Assembly: GCA_942493375.1 (NCBI GenBank)
Contig: OW818698.1
Coordinates: forward strand, 1,178,001 to 1,242,000
DNA length: 64,000 nt
Direction of reading: 5' to 3'
Source: G942493375 sp942493375
GTDB lineage: Bacteria > Armatimonadota > UBA5829
Shown here: positions 7,818 to 17,326 of the stretch, piece after piece
How positions within the stretch are numbered: the first letter of the stretch is position 1
Layout of the letters: each line of letters opens with the position of its first letter
The notes under the pieces: model-generated
What the model was told of the DNA's origin: nothing
The model's input: only the letters and a program-made list of their open reading frames with translations
Databases searched by the model: none
Translations under genes and position numbers: made by a program

Positions 7818-10800
7818 ATGAAACGTTTGCTGATCGCTATAATTATGATATCTGCTTTCACTGCATCCACGCTTTCTGCGGCGGTAAAGCCAGCTAAACT
7901 TCGTAGTGTGCTGGTAATGGATGCTGCGAAGTCCTCTACAGCAATCGTGCTTGCGGAGAAAGCTACTACTGCTGCGCAGTTTGCTGCTTTGGATCTTCAG
8001 TGGCATCTTGAGAAGATTACAGGTACAAAACCTCCGATAGTCAGGGAGCCAGCTGCAGTAACTGCGCGGGTGAAGATAGCCATTGGCGCTACTTTACTTG
8101 GGAAGTCTTTGGGATTTCCGGTAGATAATCTCAAGCCCTGGGAATTTCTGGTTGCTGAGAAGAATGGAACTATAGTTCTTGCAGGTGGAGATGACCCTGA
8201 GAGCGGTCCTGTTCCCAGCACTGATTACACTCAGTACGTATTCATGGGGCAGGCCAATGGCACGTGCCGCGCGGCATATGAGTTCCTTGAAGAATACTGC
8301 GGAGTGCATTGGTACCTGCCTTCAGAAGCTGGTATGGTCTATCCTCGCACGAAAAAACTCGTGGTTAAAATGGGTGCTACAATCCGCCGGAGCAGCGATT
8401 ATAAGTCTACAAGCTTTTATCCCTATCAAGTAAACAAAAATATGTACTGCCAACCTGATACCCCATATCTTCCCAACGCTCCGGAGAGTGACAGGGAGAA
8501 GTGGCGTCGAGGTTTCTGGACTATTCCTGTCTTACAAACCGATATGCTCCCGGTGCAGGAAGTCCAGCGCTGGTTGCTGCGCAACAAGGTGGGCGGGCAG
8601 AATTATGGCCCTAACCACAGCTTCAGCGCCTGGCTCAGACTATATGGAAAAGAGCATCCCGAGTGGTTCTCCTACCAGAGTAAGGAACGCGTGGATGAGA
8701 TACTTGCTAAACCGGAAAGCATTGGTAACGAAGAGTTCCAGATGACCGGAGACCCTTGTCTTACAAACCCGGGTGTTCTGGCCCAGGATTTATCTAATGC
8801 AAAAGAGTATCTGTCCAAAGGGTATACCAATTTCTGGAGCATTGTCCCAAATGACAACTATGTCTGGTGCCAGTGTGAAAACTGCAAACCTTTGTATAAT
8901 AAACCGGTTGTGGATGTTCCACTTTGGGGAGGGGCATCCGGCAGTGCAAGCTATTATCTGTGGGACTTTGCCAATAAAGTCGCCCGTGAGTTACGCAAGG
9001 AGAATCCAAACTACTGGGTAGCCGGACTTGGTTACCATGACTATATGCCTCCTCCAAAAAACTTCACGCTTGAGCCCAACGTAGCAGTCACTATCTGCAC
9101 CTACCAGGGCAACTGGACTGAAGCCCTGCGGCAGTCTGCATATAATGTAATCAAAGCGTGGAGAGACCAGGCTAAGTGCCAGTGGATAGGTGTCTGGGAG
9201 TATTTCTGCTATGCATCGATGTCCAACTACCAGCCTATGTTCCCCAGGGTCTGCCCAAAGCTGACAGGCGAGGATGTAAAGAAGCTGTATAAGATGGGTG
9301 TGTTGGCACAGTTTATTGAGGATGAGGACTGGTATAGTTTCAAGGATGCACCGGGCCTTGGATATGCCGTCTGGAGCAATCCTATCTGGCTTTATCTGAA
9401 CACCTGGACACGAATCAAAGTGCAGGACAACACCACCCGGGATGTTCCAAAGATGCTCAATGACCACTATCGCCTGTTCTATGGTCCTGCTGCTAAACCT
9501 ATTCAACAGTTCTTCGAACTCTGTGAATCCAGGATCACCGATCCCAAACTGCGTGGGCCCAAGACTTTCAACGACATGGGCGGTAACCATCAGATATCTG
9601 ACTGGGAGTTTCTGTTCCCTGCTGCGCAAATGAAGAAACTGCGAGCATTGGTCAATCAAGCAACTAAACTGGCAACATCAGAGCCTTATAGGACCCGGGT
9701 AACCTGGGTGCGTGAAGGTTTCCTGGTCCCTCAGGAGAAAGCTTCTGCACGCTATAAAGAAGTGAAATCAATGCAGGTCGGGCAGAAACCGAAGAATGGT
9801 GTCTGCTATCGCATTGCCACTGCACCTGTAATTGATGGTATAGGAGATGATGCTGTCTGGACTTCTCTCCCACCGAACTATCTGAACGATTGGCAGAGCG
9901 GCGCCAAACCTAAAGCTGCTACCTGGTATAAGATGGGAGTCGATGACACCAATATATACATACTCGCCAGGTGTGATGACCCGGACGTTGCAAAAATCAA
10001 AGCTCTCAGCACACATCACGATGAGGCTGTATATGCTGATGATTGCATAGAAATGCACCTAACATTCGACCCTATCCGCAGTATGCGTTACCAGATAATA
10101 GTAAACTCAAAGGGAACTGTCCAGGACTTGAAGCACACGCTGAACGAAGGCGGAGCTAATGTTTCGGACATGTCCTGGACTTGCCAGGGGGTAGTGACGG
10201 GAACTAAGGTCGATGACAAAGGCTGGACGCTGGAAGTTGCGATTCCGCTGTCGAGTATCGGGGGCAAATCTGCGGCTGGAACTGTCTTCGCTGCTAATAT
10301 TGCAAGAGAAAAATACTCCGGAAGCATCAACGGCGAGGCTGACGAACTGCAGTCCTGGTCGATAACCCGCAGCGGTTTTGACGATGGCAAGTTCTTCGGT
10401 AAACTGATAATCAGCGACCCGGATGTATCATCAACCTGGTTCAATGAACAGTCCACTCCACCGGCTCCTGCATTATTAAAAGTAGATAAGGACAACCCCT
10501 GGACCGTTGCAACCGATGCGATCAAAGCAGTTCAAGTACAGGACCGCGTTGACTATGTTATGCAGGTCCCAAAGGTGGATGATAAAGGCCGCATCTATGC
10601 AGGATTCAACCTGAAGATAGACCCTCCAATAACACCGGATAAAATAGCAGGAATCGAGATAGCCTACACCAAAACCAACCCCGATGTAATGCTGGAACTG
10701 ATCTACAACTACATGGCTAAAGATGGCAAGGAATACAGCAACTACTGGCTGCCCTCTCAGTATGGAGAGATCAACAAGACGATGCAACTGTTTTATGGTA

Positions 10801-10955
10801 AGTTCAAGCAATCTCATGAAGCTACCAAACCCGAACCAGTCACCGTCCACAGCGTAACAGTATATGCAGTAATGGAAGGCGCTAAAACACCTGCCAAAAC
10901 CGATTTCTCACTGCAGTCGATAAGGTTGACCAATAGTTCGCTGGCTGCGGAGTGA
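7818..10955 (+). CDS. Secreted DUF4838 protein with CBM9-like domain
   Basis: A signal peptide (MKRLLIAIIMISAF..., cleavage probably after LSAA) opens a 1045-residue exported protein. An N-terminal domain like that of GH67/GH20 enzymes (residues about 40-130, including EYCGVHWYLPSE) is followed by a TIM-barrel-like DUF4838 region. This region contains NDNYVWCQCENCKP (near residue 350), whose CxCxxC knuckle recurs in other proteins of this window, and WVAGLGYHDYMPPP. A CBM9/DOMON-like beta domain starts near residue 668 (PVIDGIGDDAVW) and runs to about 865, followed by a C-terminal beta domain. It probably acts on polysaccharide outside the cell, but no activity is established for this family as far as I know. 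CGGAGGG precedes the ATG. Confidence 0.8.
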   Translation: MKRLLIAIIMISAFTASTLSAAVKPAKLRSVLVMDAAKSSTAIVLAEKATTAAQFAALDLQWHLEKITGTKPPIVREPAAVTARVKIAIGATLLGKSLGFPVDNLKPWEFLVAEKNGTIVLAGGDDPESGPVPSTDYTQYVFMGQANGTCRAAYEFLEEYCGVHWYLPSEAGMVYPRTKKLVVKMGATIRRSSDYKSTSFYPYQVNKNMYCQPDTPYLPNAPESDREKWRRGFWTIPVLQTDMLPVQEVQRWLLRNKVGGQNYGPNHSFSAWLRLYGKEHPEWFSYQSKERVDEILAKPESIGNEEFQMTGDPCLTNPGVLAQDLSNAKEYLSKGYTNFWSIVPNDNYVWCQCENCKPLYNKPVVDVPLWGGASGSASYYLWDFANKVARELRKENPNYWVAGLGYHDYMPPPKNFTLEPNVAVTICTYQGNWTEALRQSAYNVIKAWRDQAKCQWIGVWEYFCYASMSNYQPMFPRVCPKLTGEDVKKLYKMGVLAQFIEDEDWYSFKDAPGLGYAVWSNPIWLYLNTWTRIKVQDNTTRDVPKMLNDHYRLFYGPAAKPIQQFFELCESRITDPKLRGPKTFNDMGGNHQISDWEFLFPAAQMKKLRALVNQATKLATSEPYRTRVTWVREGFLVPQEKASARYKEVKSMQVGQKPKNGVCYRIATAPVIDGIGDDAVWTSLPPNYLNDWQSGAKPKAATWYKMGVDDTNIYILARCDDPDVAKIKALSTHHDEAVYADDCIEMHLTFDPIRSMRYQIIVNSKGTVQDLKHTLNEGGANVSDMSWTCQGVVTGTKVDDKGWTLEVAIPLSSIGGKSAAGTVFAANIAREKYSGSINGEADELQSWSITRSGFDDGKFFGKLIISDPDVSSTWFNEQSTPPAPALLKVDKDNPWTVATDAIKAVQVQDRVDYVMQVPKVDDKGRIYAGFNLKIDPPITPDKIAGIEIAYTKTNPDVMLELIYNYMAKDGKEYSNYWLPSQYGEINKTMQLFYGKFKQSHEATKPEPVTVHSVTVYAVMEGAKTPAKTDFSLQSIRLTNSSLAAE

Positions 10956-11036
10956 TGTGGTTGCTTCGAAGGAAGGGAATTTTTGACAGGATTAACAGGA
11001 TTAACAGGAAGAAACAGATACAGGATTATTTGTATC

Positions 11037-11069
11037 CCAAATTGGTCAGCAACCTGCTGACCAATTTGG
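11037..11069. terminator. Perfect 15-bp hairpin after the DUF4838 gene
   Basis: CCAAATTGGTCAGCA (11037-11051) pairs perfectly with TGCTGACCAATTTGG (11055-11069) around a three-base loop. It lies about 80 bases after the stop codon. There is no T-run, so it could be a transcript-end stabiliser or a repeat rather than a classical Rho-independent terminator. Just upstream, 10984-11008 holds the dispersed unit GACAGGATTAACAGGATTAA. Confidence 0.55.
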
Positions 11070-11130
11070 ATCGCCCGACCACCAAGGGAATGTTGTATGA
11101 GGTGATTCTGCTGTCACAACCATAATAATA

Positions 11131-11193
11131 GTACCAAACGCAACTAGTTTTGCATATAGTATTGCTAAACGCAATTCTGGTTGCATTTGGTAC
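11131..11193. promoter_or_regulatory. Nested inverted repeat upstream of the sialidase-like gene
   Basis: GTACCAAACGCAAC (11131-11144) pairs with GTTGCATTTGGTAC (11180-11193), and inside it ATTGC-TAAAC-GCAAT (11161-11175) forms a second perfect hairpin. The arm GTACCAAATGCAAC resembles the arm of the inverted repeat in front of the AAA_14 ATPase gene (GCTACCAAATGTAAA at 17294-17308). It may be an operator or a remnant of the same element. Because this structured DNA lies in an open extension of the next gene's frame, a start downstream of it is preferred. Confidence 0.5.
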
Positions 11194-11239
11194 AATCGCA
11201 TGCTATTGGGTATATCGGAATTTACAGGTTATAAGCACA

Positions 11240-12547
11240 ATGACAACAGGTTGGAAATATGATGTTGATATCTACGATCGGCCCGGGTGGCATAGTTATA
11301 CTTACTCGTTTCCGGGTGGGGGTGGGATTAGGAAGCGGTTGAATGGGGAGATTGTTATCCGGTTTGACAGTGCTGATGCTTCCGGGATCAATGATGACTT
11401 CTATGTTGAGCACTTCCGGCAGGTTGTTTTGAGTTCGGTAGATAATGGGTTAAGCTGGGAAGAGATCGAACCTTACTGGCAGTATAACATGCCTGTTGAA
11501 CTATCTGATGGGACTCTGCTGGATATTGTTGATGAACGGTCGATGGAGACGTCGGAAGACGCTCGTGCAAGTATGAAAGAACGCGGGCTTGAGCATCTGT
11601 GGAATGATGACTGTTTGCTTGCCTGGGACTTGTGGCCGGTCGAGATGGCGGATGAGCTGAGGCAGCAGGGGTTGATAATGTGGGATACTGTCCAGGGAGA
11701 CTGCGCTGACCGGAAGTTTTTGCCTGATGGAACAGTGGCAGTGCTGTCTGCATCCGACTTCTTTGTCCGGAAATCCACAGATAATGGACTCACCTGGAAG
11801 CAGTCCAGATTAGGTAACCTGGATATATCGTCATTCGGCCATCTTGCTCCATGTTTTGCAGGTTCTGCTGTGCTGCCTGACGATACCGTTCTGGTGCCAT
11901 TTTATGGAGTAGAAAGAAAGAGCATCAGCACCGGCAGGTTTGATGATGACTTCCAGCCTGCGGTATTTATTATGCGCTCAGCTGATAAGGGTGAAACCTG
12001 GCAGCGGATAGATATAGACTCATCTGCCGGTGCAGGGTTTAACGAGTCCTGTGTAGTCGCACATCCGTCCGGCCGGGCTGTGATCCTCATCAGGACCGGA
12101 GACGAAGGCGGGATCATCTACAGAGCTATCTCCGATGATGGCGGATTGACCTGGACCAAACCCGAGCGAACTCCGATGAAGGGCATGCCGATGAACGCGA
12201 TATGCCTGCAGAGCGGAAACATCCTCTGCACCTACACCCACAGATGGCACCCGGCCGGGATCTACGCATGCTTGAGCTACGACGCCGGAGAGACCTGGGA
12301 CATCAAAACCGAAAAACTCCTGAGAAACGCCTACATACCCTCTACCTACATAGGAGGCCCCGGAAGTGTGCAACTGGACGATGGGACGATCTTTACTATG
12401 TATAGCATTGTAAGAATCGAGAGTCCTAAGCCAGAAGACCGACTTGTAGAAGAACAGCAGCTGGTAATGAACCCACGGTATCATTGTTTTGTGGCGGGGA
12501 GCAGGTATACTGAAGATTATGTGAGGGTGTTGGGGAGAGAACAATGA
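11240..12547 (+). CDS. Sialidase/neuraminidase-like beta-propeller with Asp-boxes
   Basis: The protein of about 435 residues carries five Asp-box motifs (S-x-D-x-G-x-T/S-W): SVDNGLSW, STDNGLTW, SADKGETW, SDDGGLTW and SYDAGETW. These mark the blades of a sialidase-type beta-propeller. Members hydrolyse sialic acids, or related sugars, or simply bind glycans. The sialidase Arg triad cannot be assigned with confidence. With the ATG at 11240 there is no signal peptide. A longer version from TTG 11150 would add a hydrophobic stretch, but that extension overlaps a palindromic regulatory-looking structure. No good ribosome binding site precedes either start. Confidence 0.75.
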   Translation: MTTGWKYDVDIYDRPGWHSYTYSFPGGGGIRKRLNGEIVIRFDSADASGINDDFYVEHFRQVVLSSVDNGLSWEEIEPYWQYNMPVELSDGTLLDIVDERSMETSEDARASMKERGLEHLWNDDCLLAWDLWPVEMADELRQQGLIMWDTVQGDCADRKFLPDGTVAVLSASDFFVRKSTDNGLTWKQSRLGNLDISSFGHLAPCFAGSAVLPDDTVLVPFYGVERKSISTGRFDDDFQPAVFIMRSADKGETWQRIDIDSSAGAGFNESCVVAHPSGRAVILIRTGDEGGIIYRAISDDGGLTWTKPERTPMKGMPMNAICLQSGNILCTYTHRWHPAGIYACLSYDAGETWDIKTEKLLRNAYIPSTYIGGPGSVQLDDGTIFTMYSIVRIESPKPEDRLVEEQQLVMNPRYHCFVAGSRYTEDYVRVLGREQ

Positions 12548-12648
12548 CTGCTATGGGTAGACTTCAACGTGTAATATAAGCTGTTTATTATTAATTGTAA
12601 TGTAGGATTCATTAGGCTGCATGTCTTTATATATATAGGGAATATCCT

Positions 12649-12726
12649 AACCCGCTTTATTCACCAAGCTTTGCTTTTACCCGGCATTTGGGGTAAAAGC
12701 TAAGTTAATCATGAATAATGCGGGCT
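12649..12726. repeat. Long imperfect hairpin between genes
   Basis: The core GCTTTTACCC (12673-12682) pairs perfectly with GGGTAAAAGC (12691-12700). Outer arms ACCCGCTTTATTCA (12650-12663) and TGAATAATGCGGGCT (12712-12726) extend the stem with mismatches. It is likely a dispersed palindromic repeat that may also help terminate transcription of the sialidase-like gene. Confidence 0.6.
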
Positions 12727-12801
12727 AATCGGCATTTCCAAAATAGATGTCTTTAAGCACATAATATGTGGATGTAGTGTTTTACTGGAGGTGATTGATA
12801 G

Positions 12802-13743
12802 ATGAAGATAGGGATTATTGTTGCTTTGGTAATAATTCTTTTTTTTAGTATTTTAGTTATTCATCACAAGAGGCTGGCTAGCACTGAAGACAAACCAGTC
12901 AATATGTCTTCGATGATCATGTTTTCAGGTCGTGTTCAGAATGAAAACATTAATAAATTGTGGAAATATGATCCGAAGAGCGGAGATTATTCTGAGGTTA
13001 CCGGGCTGAGTGCTGAAGTAATGGAGGCAACTGAATCCACAAATATTTGGAATGTGGCTTATGCATCCGGAAAGTGGTGGGTTATTGCTGTCCACAATGA
13101 TGGCTCTCGTGATTCCTACAACAATCTGTCAACTCCGGACGGAACTATTGTGGTGTCCGATGTTCCAAGGTCCCGGATCCTGGGCACATATAATGACCGT
13201 ATGTGGTTGTACGACTGGTTTGGAGAGATGTATTCGATGTCTCTGTCAGATATAAAAATCAAACATCTGGAATCTAAAACACTCAGTAAAATCTTTCGTT
13301 TAGCAGGCATAAGCAGTAACGGTGTGTCTGCAGGGCCAACCGGTATACCGGACTATGATGCTGATGTATGTCTGGCCTGGTTCTCATTGGATAAGGGTGA
13401 AACCATAAAACAGTTTCCGGATATACCATGTGCACAGGCAGCAATGTCACCATCAGGTAAGAGGATTGCAGTTAGCTCGATGGATATCCCAATCCGTATC
13501 TATGAACTCATCAAATCAAAACCGATTCTAGTCTGCAAATATGACTTTGGTAGATATGAACTAGTAAATATGGCATGGTCTGGAGACGAAAGATACCTTG
13601 TTATCTGTATATCTAGAAAAGGATTTCTATCGATATCTCCTTCTCATGAATGGCAACTGGGAATTCTTGATACGAACAATGGAAAAGTTGTCTGGTTATC
13701 TGCAACTGTTGATTCCAAATATGCCTGGGGTGTTGGTCCATAG
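12802..13743 (+). CDS. Membrane-anchored beta-propeller-like protein of unknown function
   Basis: A single N-terminal hydrophobic helix (IGIIVALVIILFFSILVI) is followed by about 290 residues outside the membrane. The body has repeated aromatic and Asp-containing beta-strand segments such as LWKYDPKSGDYSEV, AAMSPSGKRIAVSSMD and AWSGDERYLVICIS, like PD40/TolB-type propeller repeats. SPSGKRIAVSS is a typical PD40 strand pair. GGAGGTGA lies 6 bases before the ATG, a strong ribosome binding site. The gene is monocistronic as far as can be seen. Function is unknown; a sensor or binding scaffold is plausible. Confidence 0.6.
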   Translation: MKIGIIVALVIILFFSILVIHHKRLASTEDKPVNMSSMIMFSGRVQNENINKLWKYDPKSGDYSEVTGLSAEVMEATESTNIWNVAYASGKWWVIAVHNDGSRDSYNNLSTPDGTIVVSDVPRSRILGTYNDRMWLYDWFGEMYSMSLSDIKIKHLESKTLSKIFRLAGISSNGVSAGPTGIPDYDADVCLAWFSLDKGETIKQFPDIPCAQAAMSPSGKRIAVSSMDIPIRIYELIKSKPILVCKYDFGRYELVNMAWSGDERYLVICISRKGFLSISPSHEWQLGILDTNNGKVVWLSATVDSKYAWGVGP

Positions 13744-13930
13744 ATAATGATGTGTAGTATGAGTTCCATGTGGAGTGGCGTTTCGATGAAAAGTAAGTAC
13801 ACTCAGTGCTTAAAGGCGTCTGGCACCTTTATTTGATTATATTGTGAAGTATTGAAAGGTGACTGAAATCGTCCATTGATAGTAGCAGTTCCTAATATTG
13901 CAGTATAACGAGAAAGAGGACATTGGTGTT

Positions 13931-14546
13931 ATGGATGCAGGATTGGCAGGTATTATCGGTACAGCAATAGGTGCGTTAGTTGGTGGGATAGTGGGAATTT
14001 TAGGCAGTATGTTAATGAGGCGTTGGCAGGCCCAGGACTTACAAAATACCGCAAGAGCTGCGATATTTCAAGGTGGATTGGGTACTCTTACCTAACATCT
14101 ACAATTGTATAAGTATGTATCGTGAGTTTGAGTTGTTCAGTACCATTGCCACCCAAGCATCTACAGTTTCAAGATCAGTAACTTTGTTAAGTAATACTCT
14201 GCCGAGTCTACCTGCTAATATTCCCAAAAACTACTTCAAATCATTTAGTGCGTTAGCCAAGGCAAACAATTCAGTCTGCAAGATGCAAACCTATTTTAAA
14301 ACAGAAAGCCTTATAGATTGGAAAGAGGATAGAGAATGTAAAGAACAACTAGTTTTCAAAGGATTCTTTGAGTCATTGATTGCAAGTCATATTGAAGCCA
14401 TCACTGTAATAAGAGATCAGAAAGAATTCAGGGAAATGCAATACTTTTACCCGGATGACATCGCAGAATCAATTAGGAATGCTATGAGTATTAAAAATCT
14501 CAACAGCCCTAGGATAGATAAGCTTCTAGAGGAATATTTTCAGTAA
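13931..14546 (+). pseudogene. Small membrane protein gene apparently split by a frameshift
   Basis: The first frame (ATG 13931, AGAGGA about 10 bases upstream) codes for a glycine-rich membrane helix, GIIGTAIGALVGGIVGILGS, then a basic stretch RRWQAQDLQ, and stops at 14095. The second frame, readable from about 14073 to 14546, continues with a helical soluble region (for example YFKSFSALAKANNSV and ESLIASHIEAITVIRDQKEF) that has no membrane helix or good start of its own. A one-base shift near 14072 would join them into a protein of about 204 residues with one N-terminal helix and a cytoplasmic helical domain. I read this as a frameshifted gene, though two separate small genes or a sequencing error cannot be excluded. 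Family not recognised. Confidence 0.5.
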
Positions 14547-14684
14547 TGATAGTATTGGATTTTGGTGTGGTGGGATTTCTTGAGCAACTTCAACGTTGTG
14601 ATGATTACACTTCGCAAATATATGCTCGGGAAATTTGGACACTACTCCGAGCTTAAGATCGCAACCATTTTCATGGAGATTATT

Positions 14685-17087
14685 ATGAATGGAACAATAT
14701 CACACAGATATTTAATAGCTTTCACAAGTTTTCTCCTCACCATCCCACTCGCCTCCCACGCTCAAAAAATCCCTCTCTCCCCTACCCTTCAAATCGAAGC
14801 AGGCAAAACTGCTGCATTCCCGTTCGAGTTAAAAGAGATACCCAAAGGCAAGCAGGTGCGGTTGGTTTTGGATGGGCGGATTGTGGCTCCTAGTCTGGGT
14901 GGGAATACGGGGGCTTTTAGTGTTTCGGTCAATGGGCAGGGTGTTGTTGGGAGGAATCTGCTTAATAAGCCTCTGCGGTTTACTATGCGGGAAGGGAGCC
15001 AGTTGGACTGGACTACCAGGGACAACAGTTATTACCGGTTGATGTATTCGTCGGATTATTCCAACAAGATCAAAACGGATGAAAGCTTTATATATGGGCT
15101 CTTTGAACCGGAGCAGGAACCTTATCGGTTTGTCTGGGATATAACATCACTTGTGCATGTTGGAACAAACTCAGTGCTATTGGACAGCTGCTCGGGGCTC
15201 TCATTTGCGCTTGATTTCAGGGATATCGGGATTGAAATCGGGAAACCTATACCATCACGTAATGCAGGCGCAGCGGTAAAGCCTGCTCCCACTGGACAAC
15301 TGCCGGTCTATATGCCTGTGTATCGTGCGAAGGCTCCGGCTAGTATTGAAGTCTCGCAAAATGGAAATATTCGATTCGTGGCAGGTAGACGCACTTTTAA
15401 TATACGCTCGCGCACCAGCCTGCCTGATGGCAAATGGCGTGATGGGGCTGGGTCGAAGGAAATCTGGAAGCCGCTCAAAACGAGAAAATCCGTCACAGCG
15501 AAGTGGCAGGGGTTCAATTATAAGGTTGAGCGCAAGATCATCCTGTCTGGCGACCATATTTCAATATCAGACACAGTGCGCAATACCGGTTCGGAGTTAG
15601 TTGGAGTCATACTTGAGAACCGGTTAAGGCTGCCTGGTAAACCTGAGAAAATAATGCTGTGCGGGTCTGGTGGGGGTATGAAACAGCGCAGCAATGCAGC
15701 ACACCCGACAGCTATGGCACAGTTTAAGGACCTTGCTATAGGTCTGGCTGCTGAGGATGATGTCCTTCGGTTCCACTCAAATTTCTTTGAGGAACCTAAC
15801 ACAATCGGGTTCTCTGACCCTTCATTGGGTATCCCTGCGGGTAAATCTCAGAAGCTGGAATGGAGTATCTATGTAACCCCAAATGGAGACTACTGGGATT
15901 TCATTAATGCCATCCGCCGCAGCTGGGGGAGCAATTTTACTTTGAATGGCCCACTCATTTTTCCAGCTCCCGATATCTGGAACTATATCCGGGTCGCCAA
16001 CTTCACCGCAGATGACCTGAGCAAGTGGCTGGGGCAGATGAACAACTCTGTAAAAATGGTGATGACCCATGTAGCAGTGAACCCGAATATTCCGATGTCT
16101 ACTGCTACTATAGAGATTCCAGCAATAAAACATGGCACCGCTATAATGGACTCTAAATCCTGGCAGGATATGACCAGGCAGCTTGCTAAAGAAATGAAGA
16201 CCGCTGATCCATCGGTTAAAGTGTTTGCTTATACCCACAAGAACCTATGCACAGAGGTCGGATATCCACAGAAGTACCGGGACAGTGTGGCGATGTATGC
16301 TGCTGGCAATCCTGTAACATCTGTCTACACCCCTGCCCCAGGTCTGTTTGTGCCGCTGGTTGGGAACTCCTACGGCAAGGCTATGATGGATGTGTATAAG
16401 TTCATAGTCGAAAACCTTGACTCTGATGTCTATATAGATGAGATCAACAACGACTACCTGGTCCCCGGTGATGGTGATACAGTGTGGGATGGCTGCACGG
16501 TGGTCATTGATCCAAAGACGCATAGTGTTGTCCGTAAACAGAGCAATCCCGGTCTGCTGGTCCTGCCATGGATATCCAACCTGATGGAATACTTCCATTC
16601 CAAAGGCAAATCAGTCTACTTTAACGGTTATATCACCAGCCGGACAATGCTGAGCTGGGGTAAGCGTGGATTCCTGCAGACTTCAGTGGAAGATGGCATG
16701 GGCTTCTCCGCTATCACCAGTGAACACTTGGGAACTCCGCTTGCCTGGGCAGGTTATATGACCGGTCGTCCCGGTTATGACCACTTCCACGAATCCTTGA
16801 ACTACGGCGGAATCCCCTTCACCAGATCCGGCCCCTGGAACGACCACACTTTCCCGATCACCCCTCTGAACCTGAAAGCAGGGATAATCATCGGTAAAGA
16901 AAGAATCCTGACTACCAAATCAGGATTATACGGCTGGAATGATAACAGTAAAGCCGATGTCTATGTCTACGATGGTCAAGGAAATCTGGTGGCAAAACCC
17001 AACGTCAAAACTGTCCGCAAAGCCGGTAAAGTGCTGACAGAGCTGAGGATGCCAAGTGACTACACGGCGGTGATGGAGCGAAAGTAG
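14685..17087 (+). CDS. Secreted multidomain glycosidase-like protein, family unknown
   Basis: Starting at ATG 14685 (GGAG six bases upstream), the 800-residue protein has a signal peptide ending near PLASHAQ. An N-terminal jelly-roll-like region (to about residue 190) and a beta-sandwich (to about 430, SISDTVRNTGSE...) precede a TIM-barrel-like region. There DSDVYIDEINNDYL (near residue 585) looks like a catalytic Asp/Glu strand, and VYFNGYITSRTMLSWGKRG another barrel strand. The arrangement recalls large clan-D or GH-like proteins such as DUF6259 members, but I cannot assign a family. It is probably extracytoplasmic and acts on glycans. An upstream extension of the reading frame lacks a plausible start signal. 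Confidence 0.6.
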   Translation: MNGTISHRYLIAFTSFLLTIPLASHAQKIPLSPTLQIEAGKTAAFPFELKEIPKGKQVRLVLDGRIVAPSLGGNTGAFSVSVNGQGVVGRNLLNKPLRFTMREGSQLDWTTRDNSYYRLMYSSDYSNKIKTDESFIYGLFEPEQEPYRFVWDITSLVHVGTNSVLLDSCSGLSFALDFRDIGIEIGKPIPSRNAGAAVKPAPTGQLPVYMPVYRAKAPASIEVSQNGNIRFVAGRRTFNIRSRTSLPDGKWRDGAGSKEIWKPLKTRKSVTAKWQGFNYKVERKIILSGDHISISDTVRNTGSELVGVILENRLRLPGKPEKIMLCGSGGGMKQRSNAAHPTAMAQFKDLAIGLAAEDDVLRFHSNFFEEPNTIGFSDPSLGIPAGKSQKLEWSIYVTPNGDYWDFINAIRRSWGSNFTLNGPLIFPAPDIWNYIRVANFTADDLSKWLGQMNNSVKMVMTHVAVNPNIPMSTATIEIPAIKHGTAIMDSKSWQDMTRQLAKEMKTADPSVKVFAYTHKNLCTEVGYPQKYRDSVAMYAAGNPVTSVYTPAPGLFVPLVGNSYGKAMMDVYKFIVENLDSDVYIDEINNDYLVPGDGDTVWDGCTVVIDPKTHSVVRKQSNPGLLVLPWISNLMEYFHSKGKSVYFNGYITSRTMLSWGKRGFLQTSVEDGMGFSAITSEHLGTPLAWAGYMTGRPGYDHFHESLNYGGIPFTRSGPWNDHTFPITPLNLKAGIIIGKERILTTKSGLYGWNDNSKADVYVYDGQGNLVAKPNVKTVRKAGKVLTELRMPSDYTAVMERK

Positions 17088-17190
17088 TTGTAAGTTGTAA
17101 GTTGAAAGTTGAAAGTTGAGAGTTGATAGTGGAAAGTGGAGAGTGGAGAGTTGAGAGTGGAAAGTGGAGAGTTGAGAGTTGAGAGTTGGC
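17085..17190. repeat. Degenerate 7-base tandem repeat (AGTTGAG / AGTGGAA)
   Basis: About fifteen back-to-back copies of a heptamer alternate between AGTTGAG, AGTTGAA, AGTGGAA and AGTGGAG, starting at the stop codon of the preceding gene. The strand is strongly purine-rich. Such arrays are prone to slippage. Confidence 0.85.
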
Positions 17191-17239
17191 GATGGGGATG
17201 TTTCAGTGGCCTGGTAAAACTAATGTGCAGGAAAATGAT

Positions 17240-17308
17240 GCTACTAAATGTATAGTGCACTTTCGTTTAGCGCTACTAGATGTAAATAGACTTTACATTT
17301 GGTAGCGC
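17240..17308. promoter_or_regulatory. Inverted repeat with a third half-site upstream of the ATPase gene
   Basis: GCGCTACTAGATGTAAA (17270-17286) pairs with TTTACATTTGGTAGCGC (17292-17308) at 15 of 17 positions around 5 bases. A further direct copy of the arm, GCTACTAAATGTATAG, lies at 17240-17255. The structure ends 18 bases before the start codon, so it covers the promoter and could be an operator, or the end of a small mobile unit carrying the ATPase. A similar but separate inverted repeat sits at 11131-11193. Confidence 0.55.
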
Positions 17309-17326
17309 ATATGGTATTATTGCTAT

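Noticed and set aside
11150..11239. N-terminal membrane anchor of the sialidase-like protein from a TTG start
   Set aside because: The stretch overlaps nested palindromes, has no ribosome binding site, and the conserved protein starts after ATG 11240; kept only as an alternative.
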